Assembly: GCF_002014965.1 (NCBI RefSeq)
Contig: NZ_MUXT01000001.1
Span: 102,218 to 166,217, forward strand
DNA length: 64,000 nucleotides
Source of the DNA: Moraxella canis
GTDB taxonomy: Bacteria > Pseudomonadota > Gammaproteobacteria > Pseudomonadales > Moraxellaceae
Direction: 5' to 3'
The translations under genes and the position numbers were made by a program. This document shows, one piece after another, positions 53,953 to 62,498 of this stretch; position 1 is the stretch's first letter; the number at the start of each line of letters is the position of its first letter. The notes beneath the pieces were generated by a model. The model did not search any database, was not told the origin of the DNA, and saw only the letters and a list, made by a program, of their open reading frames with translations.

Positions 53953-54930
53953 ATGGCATTATTAAAAGTTAATGATTTAAAAGTAAAATTTGCCACCGAA
54001 GAAGGCTTGGTCACCGCCGTCAATGGACTTAATTTTAATTTAAATCAAGGCGAAACCCTGGGGATCGTCGGTGAGTCTGGCTCTGGTAAATCCCAAACCG
54101 CCTTTTCCATCTTGGGGCTGCTTGCCAAAAATGGTCATGCTGAAGGCTCTATCAAGTTTCGTGATAAAGAACTGGTGGGATTATCCCAAAAAGAATTCAA
54201 TAAAATTCGTGCCAACGAAATCGCCATCATCTTCCAAGATCCGATGACAAGTCTCAATCCCTTCATGAAAGTTGGCGATCAGCTGGCGGAAGTGCTCATC
54301 TTGCACAAGGGCATGAATAAAAAAGAAGCTTGGGAAGAATCCATTCGGATGCTAGACGCCGTCAAAATCCCAGAAGCTCGTAAGCGCATCGGCATGTATC
54401 CACACGAGTTTTCAGGCGGTATGCGTCAGCGTGTCATGATTGCGATGGCACTGTTGTGCCGTCCTAAGCTTTTGATCGCCGATGAGCCAACCACCGCGCT
54501 GGATGTGACGGTTCAAGCTCAGATTATGGCGCTATTAAATGAGCTTAAGCGCGATTTTGAGACCACCATCATTATGATCACCCACGATTTGGGGGTCGTT
54601 GCAGGTACCTGTGATCGTATTTTGGTGATGTACGCTGGCCGCACGATGGCGTATGGTAAAACCGAAGAGATTTTTTATAATCCAACGCATCCTTACACCA
54701 TTGGGCTGCTAGGCGCCATTCCGCGCCTAGATGGTCATTCCGAGCGCTTGACCACCATTCCTGGCAACCCTCCGAATTTATTAAATCTGCCTGCTGGCTG
54801 CCCATTTGTTGAGCGCTGTGAATACGCGATGGACATTTGCCGCACGACACCGCCAGAGCTAAAATTTCTACCCAATGAGCGTCAGCGCGCCTGCCATTGG
54901 CAACATCCCAACTTACCTGCCGGAGAATAA
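53953..54930 (+). CDS. oppD: Oligopeptide ABC transporter ATP-binding protein OppD
   Basis: An ATPase subunit that powers import. The 325-residue protein has Walker A GESGSGKSQ near 38-46 (Gln at the position after Ser, where Thr is common), ABC signature FSGGMRQRVMIA, and Walker B LLIADEPTTALD. The C-terminal oligopeptide-transporter domain contains four cysteines (CPFVERC, DIC, RAC) that hold an iron-sulfur cluster in related ATPases. It ends three bases before oppF. Confidence 0.97.
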   Translation: MALLKVNDLKVKFATEEGLVTAVNGLNFNLNQGETLGIVGESGSGKSQTAFSILGLLAKNGHAEGSIKFRDKELVGLSQKEFNKIRANEIAIIFQDPMTSLNPFMKVGDQLAEVLILHKGMNKKEAWEESIRMLDAVKIPEARKRIGMYPHEFSGGMRQRVMIAMALLCRPKLLIADEPTTALDVTVQAQIMALLNELKRDFETTIIMITHDLGVVAGTCDRILVMYAGRTMAYGKTEEIFYNPTHPYTIGLLGAIPRLDGHSERLTTIPGNPPNLLNLPAGCPFVERCEYAMDICRTTPPELKFLPNERQRACHWQHPNLPAGE

Positions 54931-54933
54931 TGC

Positions 54934-55917
54934 ATGAGTACCCCATTATTACAAGTTCGCGATGTACAAACGCATTTTAATATCCATAAAAAAGGCGCGT
55001 TTTTTTGGCAAAAGCCTGCCACGCTTAAAGCAGTCAGCGGCGTATCATTTGATCTGAATGCTGGCGAGACCTTGGGCATCGTGGGTGAGTCAGGCTGCGG
55101 AAAATCTACTTTGGCGCGCACGATCATTGGACTTGTCAAAGCCAAATCAGGCAGCATACGCTTTAATGGAGAAGAGCTGGTTGGCATCTCTGAAAAAGCT
55201 TGGAAAACCAAACGCCAAGAAATTCAGATGATCTTCCAAGATCCGCTGGCTTCTTTGAACCCCAGAATGACCGTCGGCGACATCATCGCTGAGCCACTGC
55301 GCACACATCACCCTGAGCTTAAAAAAGACGAAGTTCAGGCGCGCGTGCGTGAGATGATGTCCAAAGTCGGTTTATTACCCAACTTAATTAACCGCTATCC
55401 GCATGAGTTTTCGGGCGGTCAATGTCAGCGTATCGGGATTGCACGCGCACTGATACTGCGTCCTAAGCTGATCATCTGTGATGAGCCTGTATCGGCGCTT
55501 GATGTCTCCATCCAAGCCCAAGTCATCAACTTACTCCAAGAAGTCCAAAAAGAGATGGGGCTTGCGCTGATTTTCATTGCGCATGATCTTTCGGTCGTCA
55601 AACACATTTCCGACAGAGTGCTTGTCATGTATTTAGGTCACGCTGTTGAGCTAGGGACCGATCAAGCTGTATATGATAAACCCACCCATCCATACACCCA
55701 AGCTTTGATGAGCGCGGTGCCACTGCCCGATCCAGAAGCTGAACGCAATAAAGAAATTCAGCTGCTGCCAGGCGATCTGCCAAGCCCCATCAATCCGCCG
55801 TCAGGATGTGTGTTTCGTACGCGTTGCCCAAAAGCCACCGACGCATGCGCACAGACCGAGCCTGTGCTAAGCGGACGTGATGATCATCAAGTCGCCTGCT
55901 TATACGCTGAAGTTTGA
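54934..55917 (+). CDS. oppF: Oligopeptide ABC transporter ATP-binding protein OppF
   Basis: The second ATPase subunit, 327 residues, with Walker A GESGCGKST near 52-60, ABC signature FSGGQCQRIGIA and Walker B LIICDEPVSALD. Like OppD it has the C-terminal cysteine cluster (CVFRTRCPKATDAC). It starts three bases after oppD, so they are co-translated, and ends the operon at a terminator. Confidence 0.97.
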   Translation: MSTPLLQVRDVQTHFNIHKKGAFFWQKPATLKAVSGVSFDLNAGETLGIVGESGCGKSTLARTIIGLVKAKSGSIRFNGEELVGISEKAWKTKRQEIQMIFQDPLASLNPRMTVGDIIAEPLRTHHPELKKDEVQARVREMMSKVGLLPNLINRYPHEFSGGQCQRIGIARALILRPKLIICDEPVSALDVSIQAQVINLLQEVQKEMGLALIFIAHDLSVVKHISDRVLVMYLGHAVELGTDQAVYDKPTHPYTQALMSAVPLPDPEAERNKEIQLLPGDLPSPINPPSGCVFRTRCPKATDACAQTEPVLSGRDDHQVACLYAEV

Positions 55918-55922
55918 TTTCG

Positions 55923-55955
55923 TCGCCTCGAGATGCTAATTTCGAGGCGATTTTT
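55923..55955 (+). terminator. Terminator of the opp operon
   Basis: TCGCCTCGA (55923-55931) pairs perfectly with TCGAGGCGA (55942-55950) followed by five T residues. Confidence 0.92.
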
Positions 55956-56062
55956 GATGAGTCATGTTTCACCATTTACCGCTCAAAATCAAAGCTGATC
56001 CATCCTTGCAAAATCTGCCGCTACCCCCATGTTTATATCACTTTTATTCGGTGGCACAGATT

Positions 56063-56404
56063 ATGACTCACATTTTTGACACACTCACAGCAGAAGAAAA
56101 ACCCACTTTCAAAGATCATTTGACCGACAAACTACACGAACTAAACCTCCCTTCAGACACAGTAGAGGCATTTTATGATGCTCGAAATCTGCCTTGTCCA
56201 ATGCCCTTATTAAAAGCCAAAGTCACGCTGCGTCAAGTCGCTGACAACCAAGCGCTGTATCTGATCGCCACCGACCCAAACTCCCAAAAAGACCTGGTGG
56301 CTTATTGCACCAAAAACGCTCTTATTGTACATACATGGCACAGTCATGATTTGATCAATGATGCGCCTGTTTATCACTTTATCATCATCAAGCCTACAAA
56401 CTAA
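56063..56404 (+). CDS. TusA-family sulfurtransferase-like protein
   Basis: A small protein of the TusA/SirA family, which carries sulfur in tRNA thiolation or related pathways. The ATG at 56063 gives 113 residues and the known compact fold; the frame extends 99 bases further upstream but those residues match nothing. The catalytic Cys45 lies in NLPCPMPLLKAK (the CPxP motif), followed by the strand-helix pattern LYLIATDPNSQKDLVAYC. The N-terminal 38 residues precede the usual TusA start, so it is longer than TusA (81 residues). It stands alone upstream of rpoH. Confidence 0.85.
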   Translation: MTHIFDTLTAEEKPTFKDHLTDKLHELNLPSDTVEAFYDARNLPCPMPLLKAKVTLRQVADNQALYLIATDPNSQKDLVAYCTKNALIVHTWHSHDLINDAPVYHFIIIKPTN

Positions 56405-56562
56405 GATCAAATTGCATTTATAAAAGATCAGCCCAAAGAAAATCAAGGTTAGTCAATTTTTACAGATTGTAAAATTTATGTGATTCAAAGATTGGAGACT
56501 AGCTAATTTTTAGAAAATTGCCTACAATAGCACTAAGATTTTGAGAATAATACAGGGACAAA

Positions 56563-57684
56563 ATGGCACCCAAACGCACCCAAGATAACGATAATGATTA
56601 TGATCAAGACTATGACGGCTATGATGATGCGTATGACGATGAGCTTGATGAGGATTTGATCGAAGCGCTTGATGGCTTTCATGAGGTTGATGATGAAGAA
56701 TACGCCGAAGTCATCGAAGATATGGATGATTATGGCGATATCAATGCACCCAAAGATGCTACCACCCCTAAGACTCAACGCAAGCCATCTGATACAGATA
56801 CTATCGCCACGCGTGATTTGGTGCCTGCCATGCCGACACATTTGGCGGCGCCCGGGGTAAATTTGGGCGCATACATCAATACCGTACATCAGATTCCTAT
56901 TTTGACGCCTGAAGAAGAGCGTGCCTTGGCGGAGCGTTATTATAATGATGGCGACGTTGAAGCGGCTCGGCTGCTTGTGATGAGCCACTTAAGATTTGTC
57001 ATTCATATTGCACGCAGCTATTCAGGATATGGCTTGTCCCAAGCTGATCTGATCCAAGAAGGCAATCTTGGCTTAATGAAAGCCGTCAAGCGCTTTGATC
57101 CTAATAAAGGGGTGCGTCTGGTCAGCTTTGCGGTGCATTGGATTAAAGCTGAGATTCATGAATTTGTGATCAAAAATTGGCGCATCGTTAAGGTTGCCAC
57201 GACCAAAGCGCATCGTAAATTGTTTTTTAATTTACGCAGTCTAAAAAAATCCTCCAATCAGCTGACCTTAGATGAAGCAACCGCCATCGCCAATGACCTA
57301 AATGTGACCGTCAAGCAAGTTTTGGAGATGGAATCGCGCTTGACCAGTTATGATGCCTCTTTTGAGGCGCAAGATTCGGATGATGACGAAGGACGCTATG
57401 CTCCTCAGCTGTTTTTGGAGGATGCTGTCAATCCTGCCGATGTCGTGGAAGAGGCAGATTGGGAGGAAAATACCACCACTGCACTCAAAGATGCGATGGA
57501 GACTTTGGATGAGCGCTCTCGTGATATCATCACGCAGCGTTGGCTCGCTGACCAAAAATCCACCTTGCATGAACTTGCGGCAACCTATAATATTTCTGCC
57601 GAACGCGTCCGTCAAATCGAAAAAAACGCCATGAATAAAATCAAAGAAGCCATCACCCTTGATCGCATGATTATTGATGAATAA
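56563..57684 (+). CDS. rpoH: Heat-shock sigma factor RpoH (sigma32) with acidic N-terminal extension
   Basis: RpoH directs RNA polymerase to heat-shock promoters. Residues about 95-373 align with E. coli RpoH: APGVNLGAYINTV, region 2 with SHLRFVIHIARSYSGYGL and LIQEGNLGLMKAVKRFDP, the RpoH box RKLFFNLR with His in place of the first Gln, and the region 4.2 helix SAERVRQIEKNAMNKI. In front lies an extension of about 90 residues: an Asp/Glu/Tyr-rich stretch (8-63), then a Thr/Ser/Lys linker. AGGGAC four bases before the ATG supports this start. A start at Met90 would give the normal length (284), but no good ribosome binding site was recognised there. The extension could tune stability or polymerase binding; its role is unknown. 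Confidence 0.95.
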   Translation: MAPKRTQDNDNDYDQDYDGYDDAYDDELDEDLIEALDGFHEVDDEEYAEVIEDMDDYGDINAPKDATTPKTQRKPSDTDTIATRDLVPAMPTHLAAPGVNLGAYINTVHQIPILTPEEERALAERYYNDGDVEAARLLVMSHLRFVIHIARSYSGYGLSQADLIQEGNLGLMKAVKRFDPNKGVRLVSFAVHWIKAEIHEFVIKNWRIVKVATTKAHRKLFFNLRSLKKSSNQLTLDEATAIANDLNVTVKQVLEMESRLTSYDASFEAQDSDDDEGRYAPQLFLEDAVNPADVVEEADWEENTTTALKDAMETLDERSRDIITQRWLADQKSTLHELAATYNISAERVRQIEKNAMNKIKEAITLDRMIIDE

Positions 57685-57754
57685 AAGGCTTGATTTGGCT
57701 GATTTATTTTGACTAATTTGTTGTATTTTAATTATCATCATATAGAAGACTGTT

Positions 57755-58138
57755 ATGACTCCTAAGATCAATTGGCTTTCGGTGGCTGCGCTTAATCTTG
57801 CCTTAGGCGTCGGCTTAGGGGCATTTGGGGCACATGGGCTAAAGCGCATCGCTGATGAGTATGCATTGCAGATTTGGCAAACTGCAACGCTATATTTATT
57901 CATTCATGCTTTGGGGTTGTTAGTCATTGGAGTTTTACATCATATCGGACGCTATCGCTCCGCTTTGGCAGCGTTATTATTACAGGTGGGGATTGTAATA
58001 TTTTCAGGCACACTGTATGCCATGGCGCTTGGTGCACCTCGTTGGCTTGGTGCGATCACACCCATCGGCGGGACTTTATTAATCATCGGTTGGCTTGTAT
58101 TTGCCTTACAAATCGCCAAAACCACTCGCTCAATTTAA
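57755..58138 (+). CDS. DUF423-family membrane protein (YgdD-like)
   Basis: A 127-residue inner-membrane protein with four hydrophobic segments. The conserved first helix with GVGLGAFGAHGLKRI near 21-35 is the family signature. The function is unknown. It lies 70 bases after rpoH and 24 bases before thiS, with which it is probably co-transcribed. Confidence 0.9.
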   Translation: MTPKINWLSVAALNLALGVGLGAFGAHGLKRIADEYALQIWQTATLYLFIHALGLLVIGVLHHIGRYRSALAALLLQVGIVIFSGTLYAMALGAPRWLGAITPIGGTLLIIGWLVFALQIAKTTRSI

Positions 58139-58162
58139 GTCAATTTAATCAAAATTTAGACC

Positions 58163-58363
58163 ATGAAACAATTCACTTTAAACGGACAACCGACCGAATC
58201 GGATCATTCAACGGTATTTGAGCTGCTTGATGCCCAAGGCTTGACCCAAGGGCGCTTTGCGGTAGAAATCGACGGGATGCTCGTGCCAAAATCACGCTTA
58301 ACCGCCACAGAGCTAAAGGACGGCATGAGTATCGAAGTCGTGCAAGCCGTTGGCGGTGGCTGA
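58163..58363 (+). CDS. thiS: Thiamine biosynthesis sulfur carrier protein ThiS
   Basis: ThiS carries sulfur as a C-terminal thiocarboxylate for thiazole synthesis. The 66-residue ubiquitin-like protein ends VVQAVGGG, with the Gly-Gly (here three glycines) tail that ThiF/MoeB adenylates. thiG, its usual neighbour, is not downstream; a terminator follows instead. Confidence 0.93.
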   Translation: MKQFTLNGQPTESDHSTVFELLDAQGLTQGRFAVEIDGMLVPKSRLTATELKDGMSIEVVQAVGGG

Positions 58364-58420
58364 TACACGCCTGATAGATAATAAGCACAGTCTGAGCCAA
58401 ATTTTAAATACGCCAAAAAA

Positions 58421-58469
58421 TACCCAATGATGATCAAATGCCTGTTAGAGATCGTCATTGGGTATGTTT
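58421..58469 (+). terminator. Terminator after thiS
   Basis: TACCCAATGATGATC (58421-58435) pairs with GATCGTCATTGGGTA (58450-58464) apart from one T-G pair, then a short T-rich run. It is also a possible hairpin for the minus strand. Confidence 0.82.
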
Positions 58470-58610
58470 TAATATCGCACAGCTTGCCTAATTTTGCAAG
58501 CAGTTTTGTTGTGATCTTGTATTAATCTGCCTGATGCCGCCTTGACAATCCAAACAAATATCGATAAGTTAATTAAAATCATCTGAAAAATCAAGGATCA
58601 AGGAGATGTC

Positions 58611-59465
58611 ATGACCATTCGCATTGCCAGTATTCAGCTAAATAGCCAAACCGACATTGATGCCAATCTAAGCACGATCAATGATGCCGTCAGCGAAGCC
58701 GCCCGTCACGGTGCTAAGTTCATCACATTACCCGAAAATGCTTGCGTCATGGGTCGGCAGACTGAGCTAGCTGATCGCTTTGATGAAGTTTGCCAGTTTT
58801 ATCAATCGCTAGCCAAGACGCACAGCGTGCATCTGTTGGCAGGCACTTTGCCTTGCCCGACTCGTCCTGATGGCAGCGATGTGCGTGAAGATCTTGTTAG
58901 ACAAGTCAGCCTGCTGATCGATGATCAAGGTGATATCAAGGCACGCTATGATAAAATTCATCTGTTTCGAGCGACCGTTGATGATAGCACAGGCAGCTAT
59001 GATGAAGGCAAAACCTTTGAGCATGGCGACAAGTTGGTGTGTCAGCCATGCATCATTGATGGGCAGGCGGTGAATGTTGGCATGATGATTTGTTTTGATG
59101 TCAGATTCCCTACCCTTGCTCAGAGACTAAGGCAAATGGGGGCGGATATTATCACTGTACCAGCGGCTTTTACGCATCGCACAGGCGAGGCGCACTGGCA
59201 GATGCTCCTGCAGGCGCGCGCTTTAGACAGTCAGTGCCTGATCGTCGGCTCAGCCCAAGGCGGCACCCGTCAGATCGGTAGTCGCACACGCGAGACTTGG
59301 GGTCACTCCATGATTGTGGATGCGCATGGGCAAATCATGGCAGACAGTGGCAGCGCTGATGTCGCAGACAGCGGATATTGTATTGTTTATGCCGATTATG
59401 ATGCCGATCAGCAAGCCAAAGTCCGCGCTAGCATGCCGATTTTTGATTGTCATCGCTTGGCGTAG
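58611..59465 (+). CDS. Carbon-nitrogen hydrolase (Nit1/deaminated-glutathione amidase type)
   Basis: A nitrilase-superfamily amidase, most likely the repair enzyme that hydrolyses deaminated glutathione. The 284-residue protein has the catalytic triad Glu42 (LPENAC), Lys115 (YDKIHLF) and Cys161 (MMICFDVRFP). YDKIHLFRATVDD and SAQGGTRQIGSRTRETWGHS are typical of the Nit1 group. GGAGAT precedes the start. The exact substrate is inferred. Confidence 0.9.
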   Translation: MTIRIASIQLNSQTDIDANLSTINDAVSEAARHGAKFITLPENACVMGRQTELADRFDEVCQFYQSLAKTHSVHLLAGTLPCPTRPDGSDVREDLVRQVSLLIDDQGDIKARYDKIHLFRATVDDSTGSYDEGKTFEHGDKLVCQPCIIDGQAVNVGMMICFDVRFPTLAQRLRQMGADIITVPAAFTHRTGEAHWQMLLQARALDSQCLIVGSAQGGTRQIGSRTRETWGHSMIVDAHGQIMADSGSADVADSGYCIVYADYDADQQAKVRASMPIFDCHRLA

Positions 59466-59504
59466 TACGCCTGCTAGCAGCTCACTTTAGGATGCTTCGG
59501 TAAG

Positions 59505-60179
59505 TTAGTCCGCCCATGCCATTTTGAGCACCGAGGCGACCACCCATGGCGTCACCAACACCGTGATGATACTGCCTGCCGCCAATAATGCCAATGTCGG
59601 CAAGCCATTTAACCCTGTGGCATATAAATCCACTGCACCAGTAGCAAATATCAGCACAGGCAGCTGCATGGGTAGCGCAATCAATGGCACAAGGACCGCG
59701 CCATTTTTAAGTGTCAAAGTCAAACTACTAGCGATGGCAGATAAGCCAAGCAAAATCGGAGAACCCACAAAGATCGAAACCATCAAGATACCCGCTTCGC
59801 CAAACGGCATCTCAAACAGCACAATCACCAATAAGGATAAGACCGCTACCACGCCTGCACTAAAGAGCCAATGCACCAAAAGTCGCGCCAAAACCCAAAT
59901 GGTCAAGGGTGCTTTGGCGACCACCATCTGTGCCAAGGTGCCATTATCAAATTCACTGCGGAATAAATCATCCACGCCAATCACTAAGGCAAGCAAGGCA
60001 GCAATCCACACCGCCGACGGTGCCAATCTGAGCAAAAGCTGTGGCTCATTACCAATCGCCAAGGGAAATAGCGTAATGATCAATAAAAACAGCACCAAAG
60101 GATACAGCCACTGAACTGCGCCTTGGCGTTTAATTTGCCATTCGCGGGCAATCATGGTCAAAAAAGGATGAGTCATCAT
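59505..60179 (-). CDS. ccmB: Heme exporter protein CcmB
   Basis: CcmB is the membrane subunit of the CcmABC(D) complex that releases holo-CcmE during cytochrome c maturation. The 224-residue protein has six hydrophobic segments and starts FLTMIAREWQIKRQGAVQWLYPLVLF, with the conserved PLVFFLIV-type helix. Its start overlaps the ccmA stop by four bases. ccmC and later ccm genes are not downstream; the gene faces the convergent amidase gene. Confidence 0.93.
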   Translation of the reverse strand: MMTHPFLTMIAREWQIKRQGAVQWLYPLVLFLLIITLFPLAIGNEPQLLLRLAPSAVWIAALLALVIGVDDLFRSEFDNGTLAQMVVAKAPLTIWVLARLLVHWLFSAGVVAVLSLLVIVLFEMPFGEAGILMVSIFVGSPILLGLSAIASSLTLTLKNGAVLVPLIALPMQLPVLIFATGAVDLYATGLNGLPTLALLAAGSIITVLVTPWVVASVLKMAWAD

Positions 60180-60829
60180 AACGCAAATTCCGCCAAATTC
60201 AGCTGTCGATTTGCAGCTTTTGTCGTCTGATGACTGGTCATCAGCACCGCCCCGCCCGTCTTAGCAAATGCCAAAATACGCGCCTCAAGCCCCTGAACCA
60301 TGGCAGTATCCAGTGCCGTCAGCGGCTCATCAAGCAGCCAAAATGGCGCCTCATTTGGTGTCAAGACAAATAAGCGAGCCAATCCCACTCGGCGCATCTG
60401 ACCTGCCGACAGCTGAACGCTTGAGACATCTTGCAGCCCCTCAAGCCCCACTTGCCATAGCGCCTCATCAATCAGGTCATCATCTGCATCCACACCATAT
60501 AATGACAGCAAAAATCGCAAATTTTGTGCTACGGTCAGCGCCGTACTGATGCCAAGCTGATGCGAGACATATACCATGCTGCCAGTACATAGACAGGTGC
60601 CATTAACAATAGGTAATAGCCCTGCTATCTGAGACATGAGCGTCGTTTTACCCAAGCCATTTTCGCCGATCAGATGGCACACATCGCCCGCCCCTAAGCT
60701 CAGTTGCACCCCTTGACACAACACAAAATCACCGCGCTGTACATCCAGTGCCTCAATCCTAAGGATCGGCTTATGATCAGTCTGATAAGGTAAAGTCGCT
60801 GTGGTCATGGTATGGTCAGGGTTAATCAT
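60176..60829 (-). CDS. ccmA: Heme exporter ATP-binding protein CcmA
   Basis: CcmA is the ATPase of the heme-handling ABC complex. The 217-residue protein has Walker A GENGLGKTT near 57-65, ABC signature LSAGQMRRVGLAR and Walker B FWLLDEPLTALD. The ATG at 60829 is used; a start seven codons later is also possible. The N terminus has about 20 more residues than E. coli CcmA. Confidence 0.93.
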   Translation of the reverse strand: MINPDHTMTTATLPYQTDHKPILRIEALDVQRGDFVLCQGVQLSLGAGDVCHLIGENGLGKTTLMSQIAGLLPIVNGTCLCTGSMVYVSHQLGISTALTVAQNLRFLLSLYGVDADDDLIDEALWQVGLEGLQDVSSVQLSAGQMRRVGLARLFVLTPNEAPFWLLDEPLTALDTAMVQGLEARILAFAKTGGAVLMTSHQTTKAANRQLNLAEFAL

Positions 60830-61023
60830 GAAAAAATGCGATCCGCTGAATGTCGCTGCATAAGGCTAAACCTAAATTTTACCATAACCACACCAAATAA
60901 AGCTATGCCAAGCCGATACGATCGCCAAGTATTAAGTAGCACCGTCCCCACCGACTCATAAATACACACAAGCGCACTGTAAATTTATGGTACAATGAAC
61001 TTTCATACATCTTGGAGCTTATC

Positions 61024-61587
61024 ATGCGCCTAAAAACCTCATTAATCTTGGCTTTGGCTATTGTGACTGTTGGCGTGAGCGCTTGTGCGACCACCGCATC
61101 ACAATCCGCTCAAACCCCGCAAACTGTCGATCATGTGCGTCTAGATGATTATTTGGGCACATGGTATGAAATTGGGCGCTTGCCAATGAGCTTTCAAAAT
61201 AAATGTACGCACAATGTCACTGCCAATTATACTCTCAAAGACAATGGCAAAATCAAGGTCTTAAACACTTGCCAAACTAAAGACGGACAAATGTCAGCAG
61301 ATGGCGAAGCCTACCCCATCGATGGTACCAATGCCAAGCTTAAGGTCAGTTTTTTACCAAGCTTTCTCAAAAAACTGCCAATCGGTCAAGCTGACTATTG
61401 GGTGCTAGCTACTACAGAAGATACCCAAAACTACACGTCTGCCTTGGTTGGTACGCCTGATCGCAAATATTTATGGGTGTTGTCACGCACGCCAAGCCTT
61501 GATGAGCGCATTTATCAAAACTATCTGGATATCGCGCGCCAAAATGGCTATGATTTGAGTGCGTTTAGCAAAACGCCTCAAAAATAA
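61024..61587 (+). CDS. blc: Outer membrane lipocalin lipoprotein Blc
   Basis: A bacterial lipocalin that binds lysophospholipids or other lipids at the outer membrane. TGGAGC lies before the ATG at 61024, chosen over an in-frame start four codons upstream. The 187-residue precursor has lipobox VSAC (Cys21) and the lipocalin signature DYLGTWYEIGRLP near 42-54. The second half contains DYWVLATTEDTQNYTSALVG and WVLSRTPSLDE, the other structurally conserved strands. No Asp at +2, so outer-membrane sorting is expected. Confidence 0.95.
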   Translation: MRLKTSLILALAIVTVGVSACATTASQSAQTPQTVDHVRLDDYLGTWYEIGRLPMSFQNKCTHNVTANYTLKDNGKIKVLNTCQTKDGQMSADGEAYPIDGTNAKLKVSFLPSFLKKLPIGQADYWVLATTEDTQNYTSALVGTPDRKYLWVLSRTPSLDERIYQNYLDIARQNGYDLSAFSKTPQK

Positions 61588-61659
61588 GCCAAAGTGACAT
61601 TTATACTAACTCTCAGTTTGATTAATGGTAATGATGCTCTGCCTTAAAGATTGACAATC

Positions 61660-61690
61660 TACCGATCGCCATCCGAAGATCGGTATCTTT
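61660..61690 (+). terminator. Terminator candidate after blc
   Basis: TACCGATC (61660-61667) pairs with GATCGGTA (61678-61685), followed by TCTTT; located about 73 bases after the stop. Confidence 0.6.
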
Positions 61691-61823
61691 GGTTTGATAG
61701 CTTGATTGGCTTTTATTAAATAGTTAAACTAATTTAGTCCAAGCTATCGCACTACCAAAAAGTTTGCTATGCTATCTATAATAGCCCTTCAAATTTTGCT
61801 TATTGACCAACTTGCTGAATGCG

Positions 61824-62462
61824 ATGAAATTATTAAAAAAATTAAAATCTTTACTCAAGACATCAGATGCCGAAGTTTCAAAAAAGCGCACTCAGCCCAT
61901 CGCCGAGCCTGAATCAGAAGTAAGCCAGCAGCCCATCACCGATCGCCTCATGCAGTATTTGGAGCGCCACAGCTGGCACTATGAAGCACGCTCAAGCAAC
62001 AGTTCGATAACGCCACCAGTTCATCATCTGATCGTATTATTTAGTGATACTGAACACCAGTGGACCTGCGTGTTTCGGATTAATGAAAAAAGCCAACTTG
62101 TTTCTATCTTTGGCGTTTTACCTGAGGTGGTGCCGCACAGTCATTTTGCGATGATGCTGATGGCGATCGCGACAGCGAATTTATCCATCCCATTTGGCAG
62201 CATTGAGCTTGATCCAACTGATGGGGAGGTGCGCGCCAAAGTCAGCCTAGATGCTGAATTTACGCCACTGAGCGATAAAGCTTTGGGCGTGCATTTGCAA
62301 GGCGTAGCAAGCCTAACTGAGCTTGCCCAAAGGCTGTATGATGATGTGCTTTATGAGCCCGACCCTAGCCCCATCGCTACCGATTACCTGCAGCACCCTA
62401 CCGATGTCCATACCCAAGACTCATCAGAGCAATACTATGAGCCTACCGATCAATATCAGTGA
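61824..62462 (+). CDS. YbjN-domain-like protein, hypothetical
   Basis: A 212-residue cytoplasmic protein without a signal peptide. The ATG at 61824 is preferred over an in-frame TTG at 61803. The central part, with a short helix LMQYLERHSWHYEA, strands VHHLIVLFSDTEHQWTCVFRIN and a helix HSHFAMMLMAIATANLSIPFGSIELD, resembles YbjN-like sensory-transduction domains. The N-terminal 35 residues are basic and Ser/Glu-rich; the C terminus is acidic and Tyr/Asp/Gln-rich. Function unknown; the family call is tentative. TATAAT lies at 61777-61782 upstream. Confidence 0.72.
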   Translation: MKLLKKLKSLLKTSDAEVSKKRTQPIAEPESEVSQQPITDRLMQYLERHSWHYEARSSNSSITPPVHHLIVLFSDTEHQWTCVFRINEKSQLVSIFGVLPEVVPHSHFAMMLMAIATANLSIPFGSIELDPTDGEVRAKVSLDAEFTPLSDKALGVHLQGVASLTELAQRLYDDVLYEPDPSPIATDYLQHPTDVHTQDSSEQYYEPTDQYQ

Positions 62463-62498
62463 TCGGCTTGATCGTATTTTATGTATTTTAGTTAAGTC

